Origin: CAZVEV01 sp964625865
GTDB lineage: Bacteria; Planctomycetota; Phycisphaerae; SM23-33
Assembly (NCBI GenBank): GCA_964625865.1
Contig: CAZVEV010000198.1
Location: 1 to 11,299, forward strand
Length of the DNA: 11,299 nucleotides
Direction: 5' to 3'
Shown here piece by piece: positions 1-5,951 of this stretch. Below the pieces are notes generated by a model. The model did not search any database, was not told where the DNA came from, and saw only the letters and a program-made list of their open reading frames with translations. A program made the translations under genes and the position numbers. Within the stretch, counting starts at the first letter, position 1; every line of letters begins with the position of its first letter.

Positions 1-37
<37 letters not shown>

Positions 38-86
38 CGGGGAGGAGGGGAAGGGTGGCGTCTTGGGCTAGTGACGAATCACCGTT

Positions 87-107
87 CCACGGGGACAAGC
101 CCCGTGG
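87..107. repeat. Perfect 8-bp GC-rich hairpin downstream of the oxidoreductase gene
   Basis: CCACGGGG (87-94) and CCCCGTGG (100-107) form a perfect 8-bp stem around the 5-base loop ACAAG. It lies about 85 bases past the stop of the minus-strand oxidoreductase gene, so it could end that transcript. However, on the minus strand it is followed by AACGG and not by a U-tract, so it is not a classic intrinsic terminator. Its compact shape resembles the REP-like hairpins elsewhere in this window, though the sequence differs. REP-like element or factor-dependent end are both possible. Confidence 0.5.
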
Positions 108-192
108 TGACGTAGCGACAACTGCATGTTCGTTCCCTTTTCCTCTTGCAGAGTAACTTTCGGCGATTCCATCGTGTGTCCTGATACGCGTA

Positions 193-1611
193 CTACACCT
201 TCTCCGGCACGTTGAATTCCTTGCGCGACGCGATGTGGACCAGCGCGTTGGCCGCTTCGGCGTGTGCGCCGGTGAAGCGTTCGGCCTTGTTGTCGTAGGT
301 GAGCTTCGGCCCGGCGATGAACGGGATCTTGCCCAGGTCGACCTTGTTGTGCTTGAGCTGGGCGGCCATGGAGTCGAGGGTATTGACCGCGTCGGGGTGG
401 CCCTTGAGCGAGGCGCGGATATCGTCGACGGACGCCTTTGAGCCGATGCGCCAGGCGATGTTGGCGAGGTGACACATCGCCGTGCTCTGATGCCCGACCT
501 CGATCTCGGCGTTGAGCGTCGAGTTGTCGTTGGCTCTTACGGCGTTGATGAAGTTGGAGGCATGTCCGCTGCCGGCGTTGCCCCGGTAGTTGGCGATGAC
601 CTTTCCGTCGAGATCGTACCCCTTGCCGCCGCCGCGAGAGATCCTGATATAGCCCTTCTCGCACATGATGTAATTGCCCCCGTGAGAGCCCAGGTACACC
701 GCTCCGCTCTTGCCGCCTCTGACGCCCGGCATGTTCCGGATTTCAACGACGACCTTCACGCCCTTGTGTTCCATCACGGCGAACTGCATGTTCGGCGTCT
801 GGCCGTTGTCGTCCCAGAACCTGTTGCCGACGCCCATCACGTTGGTCGGCACGTCGTCCCAGCCGAGAATATGGCGCAGGTCATCGACGTAGTGCACCGC
901 CCAGTTGCCTACCTCGCCGTCGCCCCAGTTCCACTGCCAATGCCAGTCATAATGAAACTGCTTCCGCATGACAGGCGTCATCGGCGCCGGGCCGGCCCAG
1001 AGATTGTAGTCAACCGACGCCGGCGGCTTGACCGGCGAGGTGATCTTCCCGATCGGCTTCCTGGCGCCCAGCTTGCTGCAATGCGCCCACAGCACCTTGC
1101 CGTACTTGCCTGCCTGAACATCTCTCGCGGCCGCCTTGGTCGCCGGACACGACCGCTGCTGCGTGCCCGCCTGGCAGACGCGTCTGTACTTGCGGGCGGC
1201 CTCGACCATCTTGCGCCCTTCCCAGATGTTGTGGCTGACCGGCTTTTCGACGTAGACGTGCTTGCCCGCCTGCATCGCCCAGATCGCCGCCAGGCAGTGC
1301 CAGTGATTCGGCGTGGCGATGACCACCGCGTCGACATCCTTCATCTCCAGGAGCTTGCGCATATCCTGGTGCTTGACCGCGCCCTTGGCTTTGCCCATGC
1401 GCCCGGCGTCGGCGTCGCTTACCGCGATAACCTTGCTGTTGCCTTTGTTGAAACGCCCGCAATGACCCCCGCCCTGATTTCCTGTGCCTATCACGCCGAT
1501 ATTGACGCGGTCGTTCGCACCCAGCACGGTCTGCGGGGCCAGGGAATACACCGTGCTAGCCGCCGCCGCGGTCTTGATGAAGCGTCTTCTTGAGATGTTC
1601 TTTGCGGTCAT
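193..1611 (-). CDS. Tat-exported Gfo/Idh/MocA family oxidoreductase
   Basis: A 472-residue NAD(P)-dependent oxidoreductase, probably acting on a sugar, sugar alcohol or related compound; the substrate cannot be read from sequence. Seen: a twin-arginine signal SRRRFIK (residues 7-13) followed by an Ala-rich hydrophobic stretch, so it should be exported folded with its cofactor. A Rossmann dinucleotide-binding motif GVIGTGNQG is at 39-47, and the EKP motif at 122-124 carries the lysine usually placed at the active site (K123). The segments DYNLWAGPAP (201-210), a Trp-rich stretch near 223-243 and GHQSTAMCHLANIAWRIG (373-390) are typical of the planctomycete bacterial-type C-terminal domain. The ATG at 1611 is preceded by GAGG with a short 4-base spacer and puts the Tat motif at the usual place. 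Length is normal and the frame is intact. It follows the ABC operon on the same strand after 262 bp and is probably transcribed alone. Family is certain; substrate unknown. Confidence 0.93.
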   Translation of the reverse strand: MTAKNISRRRFIKTAAAASTVYSLAPQTVLGANDRVNIGVIGTGNQGGGHCGRFNKGNSKVIAVSDADAGRMGKAKGAVKHQDMRKLLEMKDVDAVVIATPNHWHCLAAIWAMQAGKHVYVEKPVSHNIWEGRKMVEAARKYRRVCQAGTQQRSCPATKAAARDVQAGKYGKVLWAHCSKLGARKPIGKITSPVKPPASVDYNLWAGPAPMTPVMRKQFHYDWHWQWNWGDGEVGNWAVHYVDDLRHILGWDDVPTNVMGVGNRFWDDNGQTPNMQFAVMEHKGVKVVVEIRNMPGVRGGKSGAVYLGSHGGNYIMCEKGYIRISRGGGKGYDLDGKVIANYRGNAGSGHASNFINAVRANDNSTLNAEIEVGHQSTAMCHLANIAWRIGSKASVDDIRASLKGHPDAVNTLDSMAAQLKHNKVDLGKIPFIAGPKLTYDNKAERFTGAHAEAANALVHIASRKEFNVPEKV

Positions 1612-1873
1612 AGGTCCTCACGTGTCCTTTTTTGTTTGCCCAGTGTCGTCGAAACAAGGGGCGCAGGGGCGATACCTGTTTTCTTCATCCAGATAGACCT
1701 CACCTTGTACACGCTTGGCGACGTGATTTCAACCGCGCTCAATCGCGCAGTGCGCGGCAATCCCGTTCGAGGTCGGACCCCGCGCGTGATCCGACTCCGC
1801 GCGGAGTTGCAGCGCGCACGGGGCGAAATCGTGGTGGACGGACAATCCGTACGACGCGCGAAACCGCAAGCGG
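1612..1873. other. Intergenic gap between ABC operon and oxidoreductase; GC-rich inverted repeats
   Basis: No convincing gene. Open frames crossing this gap are low-complexity Arg-rich shadows. It should hold the end of the ABC operon and the promoter of the oxidoreductase, both on the minus strand. Short inverted repeats are visible: CCGCGCG (1780-1786) with CGCGCGG (1798-1804), ACGGA (1838-1842) with TCCGT (1846-1850), and AACCGC/GCGGTT (1862-1875). I could not pick a clear -35/-10 pair. Confidence 0.5.
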
Positions 1874-1875
1874 TT
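1862..1875 (-). terminator. Small hairpin overlapping the stop of the second ABC gene (weak terminator candidate)
   Basis: AACCGC and GCGGTT form a compact inverted repeat that begins inside the TAA stop of the ABC subunit ending at 1874. On the minus strand it is followed by TCGCGC, with no U-run, so intrinsic termination would be weak at best. It could equally be chance symmetry or a 3'-end stabilising structure. Confidence 0.25.
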
Positions 1876-3799
1876 ACCCGTCAGCGTCGGAGCGGGGGTC
1901 TGGGGGCGGATTCTCGTCGGGGCGGGCGAGCAGTTGGGAGGTCTGCTCGGCGGCGAACTGGTTGGTGTAGAGGGTGTAATAGCGGCCTCGGGCGGCGATC
2001 AGGGAGGCATGGGTTCCCTGCTCGATGACGTGCCCGCCGTCGATGACGAGGATGATGTCGGCTGACCGGATGGTCGAAAGGCGGTGGGCGATGATGAAGC
2101 TTATCCGCCCGGCGAGCACGCCGGCAAGACCGTCCTGGATCAGGCGCTCGGTCTCGGTGTCGACCGATGAGGTCGCCTCGTCCATGACGAAGATCTGCGG
2201 ATCGGCGAGGACCGCACGGGCGAATGAGACCAGTTGCTTCTGCCCGGTCGAGAGGCTCCCCCCGCCCTCGCCGACTTTGGTCTGGTACCCGGCGTCGGAC
2301 TCGCTGATAAAGCCGTGTGCGTGGACCTGGGTGGCGGCGTCGGCGACCTCGTCGTCGGTCGCGTCGAGGCGGCCGTAGCGGATGTTCTCGGCGATGGTGT
2401 CGTTGAACAGGTGGGGGGTCTGCAGCACGATGCCCAGGTTGCTCTGGAGCCACGCCAGCGAGCGATTGCGGTACTCCACGCCGTTGATGAGGATCTGTCC
2501 CGCGGAGGGCTCGTAGAAGCGACACAGCAGGGAGACCACCGTACTCTTGCCCCCGCCGGTGGGGCCCACCAGGGCGACGGTCTGCCCGGCGCGGACGGTC
2601 AGATTGAACTCGTGCAGGACGGTCTGGTCTTCGACGTAGGCGAAGGAGACGTCGCGGAATTCGACGGTCTCGATATGCTGATCGTATCCGTCGGGCGCGA
2701 CGCTGTCCTCACGAGGACGGTCCCGGTTCTCGGCAAGGGCGGCCAGCGCGTCGGGCGTGTCCTTGACCTCGGGTTCGGTGTCGATCAGGCCGAAGACGCG
2801 TTCGGCGGCGGCCTGGGTGCTCTGGAAGTCGGCCAGCACGCGGGCGACTTCCAGGATGGGCCAGACCAGCATGCCCGAGCAGTTGATGAACAACACGAGC
2901 GTGCCGATATCCGCATCCAGCCCGGCGGCCACCGCGGCGATGGCCTTTCCGCCGGCGCCCCAGAGGGCGATCCCGCCGGCGATGGCGCCGAGGGTGATGA
3001 CGATAGGCAGGTACGTCGAGGTCAGGACGGCCATCCGCACCGACTGGCTGTACATGACGCCGGTCTTGTCCTCGAACTCGCCGAGGTTTCGCTCCTCGCG
3101 CACCAGGACCTTCGTCGTCCGCACGCCGGAGATGCACTCGCTGTAGGCGGCGGTGATGGTGGAGTTCTGCTTGCGGACGGCCCGCGAGGCGGCCAGGATC
3201 CGCCGCTGAAACGCCAGGGAAATCCAGATCAGCGGGGGCATAATCGTCAGGACCAGCAGCCCCAGCTGCCAGTTGAACACGAGCATGATAATCGACAGCC
3301 CGACGACCATGCAGGAGCCCCAGACGATGTCGAGGGTTCCCCAGGCCAGCGTGCGGCTGACGCGGTCGCAGTCGCTGGTGAGCCTGGCGACCAGCCACCC
3401 GGCGGGGCGGCGGTCGTAGAAGGAAAACGACAGGTCCTGCAGATGCTCAAAGGCCTTCTTGCGGATGCCGTGCGCCACCCCGGTCGACAGACGCCCCGCC
3501 TGCCGGATGAACGCCATAATCGAGACGGCGAACACGATAGCCGTTGCCAGGTACGCCCCGCCCCACAGCCACAGGACCGTCGCCGAGCCCTGTCCGGCAA
3601 GGGCTCGGCGCACGGTGTCGATGACGTACTTGGGCAGCATGGCGAAAACGCCTTCGCACGCGGCGACGATGATGGCCGAGACCGCCAGTCCGATCCAGTC
3701 GCGCAGGAAGGGCCTGGCGTGGCCGGCGAGCGTCTTCCACGTCCGGACGTCGAAGTTCTTGTCGTATTCTTCCTCATGCCAGTGGGCGTCGGCGGTCAT
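1874..3799 (-). CDS. ABC exporter half-transporter, subunit with the catalytic Glu (second gene of operon)
   Basis: A 641-residue fused membrane-plus-ATPase half-transporter of the type I (MsbA/MdlAB/TM287-288-like) exporter class. An N-terminal transmembrane domain with about six helices (roughly residues 35-335) precedes a nucleotide-binding domain. Seen there: Walker A GPTGGGKST (412-420), Q-loop Gln460, a variant signature LSTGQ (516-520) in place of LSGGQ, Walker B ending in Asp540 followed by the catalytic base Glu541, D-loop SSVD (544-547) and switch His572. The ATG lies inside the stop of the upstream gene (ATGA overlap, 3796-3799), with AAGGGAG (complement of 3806-3812) 6 bases before it, so the two subunits should be translationally coupled. 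Its own Walker A/B and Glu would pair with the perfect LSGGQ of the partner to make the hydrolysing site. The C-terminal tail (after about 620) is Pro/Asp-rich and probably disordered. The exported substrate (drug, lipid or peptide) cannot be told. Confidence 0.95.
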   Translation of the reverse strand: MTADAHWHEEEYDKNFDVRTWKTLAGHARPFLRDWIGLAVSAIIVAACEGVFAMLPKYVIDTVRRALAGQGSATVLWLWGGAYLATAIVFAVSIMAFIRQAGRLSTGVAHGIRKKAFEHLQDLSFSFYDRRPAGWLVARLTSDCDRVSRTLAWGTLDIVWGSCMVVGLSIIMLVFNWQLGLLVLTIMPPLIWISLAFQRRILAASRAVRKQNSTITAAYSECISGVRTTKVLVREERNLGEFEDKTGVMYSQSVRMAVLTSTYLPIVITLGAIAGGIALWGAGGKAIAAVAAGLDADIGTLVLFINCSGMLVWPILEVARVLADFQSTQAAAERVFGLIDTEPEVKDTPDALAALAENRDRPREDSVAPDGYDQHIETVEFRDVSFAYVEDQTVLHEFNLTVRAGQTVALVGPTGGGKSTVVSLLCRFYEPSAGQILINGVEYRNRSLAWLQSNLGIVLQTPHLFNDTIAENIRYGRLDATDDEVADAATQVHAHGFISESDAGYQTKVGEGGGSLSTGQKQLVSFARAVLADPQIFVMDEATSSVDTETERLIQDGLAGVLAGRISFIIAHRLSTIRSADIILVIDGGHVIEQGTHASLIAARGRYYTLYTNQFAAEQTSQLLARPDENPPPDPRSDADG

Positions 3800-5673
3800 G
3801 GCGGACTCCCTTCGGCATCATGGGGATCGATGGCGGCCACCGCGCTCTGTATCTGCCACAGCCTGCGGTACATGCCCGCCTCGTTGACAAGCTGTTCGTG
3901 CGTGCCTTCCTGCACTACGCGCCCGGCGTCGAGGACGAGGGTCCGGTCCGCATGCCGCAGCGTCGTCAGGCGATGGGCGATAACGATCGTCGTTTGCTTG
4001 CCGTGGCGCCTCGCCAGCGTGCGGAGGATCATCGCCTCGGTTCGCGTGTCGACGGCGCTGAGAGCGTCGTCGAGTATCAGCACGGGGGGCTGGCGCAGCA
4101 GGGCGCGGGCAAGGGCCACCCGCTGACGCTGTCCGCCGCTGAGGGTTACCCCGCGCTCGCCGACCACCGTGTCGTACCCCTCGTCGAATGTCACGATGGA
4201 CTCATGCATGCACGCCGCGGCCGCCGCGTCGACCATCGCGTCGTCGCCCGCGGTATGGCGGCCGAGCTTGATGTTCTCACGCAGCGAACGCGAGTAGAGG
4301 AACGGTTCCTGCAGGACCACGCCGATCTGCGAGCGGGCGACCTGTCGCGGCAGGTCTGACAGTTCGACCCCGTCCAGGCGTATCGAGCCGGTCTGGTAGT
4401 CGTACAGCCGCAGCAGGAGGTTGATCAGCGTGCTCTTGCCCGACCCGCTGGGCCCCAGGATCGCAAGCGTCTGGCCCGGCTCGACGTGGAGCGATATGTC
4501 TCGCAGGACGTCCACGTGCCCGTGCGAGAACGACAGGTCTTCGATGACAATCTCGCCTCGGACCGGCGGACGGACCGGGGCGTCGGCGTCGGGCGAAGCC
4601 GCGATGTCAGACTCCACGTCCGCCGACAGGATCGCGTTGATCCGCCCCAGCGCCACCAGGGCCTTGCCCAGATCCGCGAGGATCCGCCCCACGCGCCGCA
4701 CCGGCCACAGGTACATGCCCACGCACCCGAGGAACGCCGTCAGCGTGCCGACGGTGATGCGCCCCTCGATGGCCCAATAAGCCCCGACGGTCAGCACGAG
4801 CCCGGCCTGGATGTTCGTCATCAGGCCCGAAAGGGGCCAGTACGTGCTCATCAGGTGGATCAGGTCGTACCATTCGCGGCGGTACTCGTCGTTGCGGGCG
4901 CCGAATCGTTCGCACTCGAACCCCTGCCTCGCAAAGGCCCGCACCACGCGCACGCCCGTGAGATTCTCCTGGACGTTGGCGGTCATCTGGCCTTCGGCTT
5001 CGTCGACGCGCTGGAAACTCTCGCGGACGTTGACGAAGAACCGCATCGAGTACCAGATCACGATCGGCAGGACGGCCATCGACAGCAGGCCCAGTTCCAC
5101 GTCGAGCATCAGCAGGATCGGCAGGCCGATCGCGAGCAACACCACCGCGCGGGCGACCTCGACCAGTTGCGAGGCCAGGAACAGGCGAACCGTTTCCACG
5201 TCGGACGTGCACCGCTGGATCAGGTCGCCGGTCTGCTGCGTGTCGAACCAGACGACCGGCAAGTGCTGCAATCGCTGGTACAACTGGTCGCGGAGCGACC
5301 TCGCCATCGACTCGGCCGCCTGGGCCGACCACTTGCCGCGGATGTAGATGAACACGCCCCCGGTTGCGACGATGGCGACCATGGCGGCGGCGACCAGCCA
5401 GAGGTTCCCCGCAATGGCGGCCCGCCCGCCCACGGACGCGACGATCGTGCCCGTGACGGTGGATCGATCCAGCGGCTCGTCGCGGATCACGTGGTCGATG
5501 GTGGCCCGTGTGATGAGGGGGGGCAGGTACATCAGGGCGACGCTGATGAAGATCGCGGCGATGGCGATGGTGTACCGAAGGCGCTGCCCCCGCATCAGTT
5601 GCCACAGTATGCCCAGTCGCTCCCGCATCTCTCGCGTCCGTCGTCCCGGCGCCCGTCCCGGGGTGATCTCCAC
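3796..5673 (-). CDS. ABC exporter half-transporter, degenerate-site subunit (first gene of operon)
   Basis: A 625-residue half-transporter, partner of the overlapping downstream gene. Transmembrane helices lie roughly at residues 33-52, 90-112, 168-190, 194-212 and 283-330. The ATPase domain shows Walker A GPSGSGKST (407-415), Q-loop Gln455, a perfect signature LSGGQ (511-515), Walker B ending in Asp535, D-loop SAVD (539-542) and switch His567. The residue after the Walker B Asp is Asp536, where active ATPases have Glu. This is the hallmark of the degenerate site in heterodimeric exporters such as TM287/288, and it faces the variant LSTGQ of the partner, so both defects fall in the same composite site. 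The start is uncertain: GTG at 5673 has no clear ribosome site, and an in-frame ATG at 5628 (residue 16) lies just before the usual N-terminal helix. The gene is divergent from the HzsA-like gene. Confidence 0.95.
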   Translation of the reverse strand: MEITPGRAPGRRTREMRERLGILWQLMRGQRLRYTIAIAAIFISVALMYLPPLITRATIDHVIRDEPLDRSTVTGTIVASVGGRAAIAGNLWLVAAAMVAIVATGGVFIYIRGKWSAQAAESMARSLRDQLYQRLQHLPVVWFDTQQTGDLIQRCTSDVETVRLFLASQLVEVARAVVLLAIGLPILLMLDVELGLLSMAVLPIVIWYSMRFFVNVRESFQRVDEAEGQMTANVQENLTGVRVVRAFARQGFECERFGARNDEYRREWYDLIHLMSTYWPLSGLMTNIQAGLVLTVGAYWAIEGRITVGTLTAFLGCVGMYLWPVRRVGRILADLGKALVALGRINAILSADVESDIAASPDADAPVRPPVRGEIVIEDLSFSHGHVDVLRDISLHVEPGQTLAILGPSGSGKSTLINLLLRLYDYQTGSIRLDGVELSDLPRQVARSQIGVVLQEPFLYSRSLRENIKLGRHTAGDDAMVDAAAAACMHESIVTFDEGYDTVVGERGVTLSGGQRQRVALARALLRQPPVLILDDALSAVDTRTEAMILRTLARRHGKQTTIVIAHRLTTLRHADRTLVLDAGRVVQEGTHEQLVNEAGMYRRLWQIQSAVAAIDPHDAEGSPP

Positions 5674-5758
5674 AACACATACCCAATCGAGCGTGGTTCA
5701 AGAGAGGGTAACAGTCAGGCGACTCAGAGAAAAGCCTCGTGACGGGATCGAGCGTCCG

Positions 5759-5852
5759 TGTTTAGCGGTCGATCGTCAGATCGAGGTTTTCCCGCGCCGA
5801 GGGACGCTCCGTTCGCACGACAACGCGGATCTGACGATCCGCCGCGAAACAT
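5759..5852. repeat. REPIN-like element 1: inverted pair of TTTAGCGG-head hairpins
   Basis: The left arm has head TTTAGCGG (5761-5768) followed by hairpin TCGATC (5769-5774) / GATCGA (5779-5784) with loop GTCA. The right arm, on the opposite strand, has a diverged head (complement of 5843-5850, reading GTTTCGCG) and hairpin GCGGATC (5825-5831) / GATCCGC (5836-5842). Arms align over about 32 bases with 7 mismatches, yet the right stem is perfectly paired through changes on both sides. It is the same family as the copies at 8944-8969 and 9000-9082. The layout (conserved head plus small palindrome, two copies inverted) matches known REP doublets (REPINs); the head differs from the classic GTAG. 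Confidence 0.75.
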
Positions 5853-5866
5853 CGCGCCCGTGCACT

Positions 5867-5894
5867 TTGATTCGCTCTTCGACCGTGCTATCCT
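5867..5894 (+). promoter_or_regulatory. Candidate sigma70-type promoter for the HzsA-like gene
   Basis: TTGATT (5867-5872) and TATCCT (5889-5894) are separated by 16 bases, and TG is placed as in an extended -10 (TGCTATCCT). Predicted start of transcription is near 5901, giving a leader of about 50 bases. The REP-like pair ends about 15 bases upstream of the -35. Matches are partial and no experimental support exists, so this is a moderate guess. Confidence 0.4.
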
Positions 5895-5951
5895 TAATAG
5901 AGTCAGCGCAGACGGTTCGCGCCGCCGATAGAGCGTACACCGAGGACGACT

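Larger units (their letters stand above)
5674..5951. other. Divergent intergenic region with REP-like pair and promoter
   Basis: This 278-bp gap separates the leftward ABC operon from the rightward HzsA-like gene, so it should hold promoters for both. It contains an inverted pair of REP-like hairpins (5759-5852) and a plausible rightward promoter (5867-5894). I see no good promoter for the ABC operon. No gene is supported here. Confidence 0.6.

Noticed and set aside
469..1593. 374-residue plus-strand open frame opposite the oxidoreductase
   Set aside because: Fully antisense to a clear Gfo/Idh/MocA gene; Arg/His/Val-rich composition typical of a shadow frame in GC-rich DNA.
1636..2028. Small plus-strand open frames in the gap left of the ABC operon (also 1632-1970)
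   Set aside because: Arg/Gly-rich, run into the ABC coding region on the opposite strand, no ribosome site or family signal.
2234..4126. 630-residue plus-strand open frame across both ABC genes
   Set aside because: Antisense to two unmistakable ABC transporter genes; sequence is Gln/Asp/Gly-rich with no domain.
4486..5742. 418-residue plus-strand open frame opposite the first ABC gene
   Set aside because: Antisense shadow with low-complexity His/Asp/Arg content and no recognisable motif.
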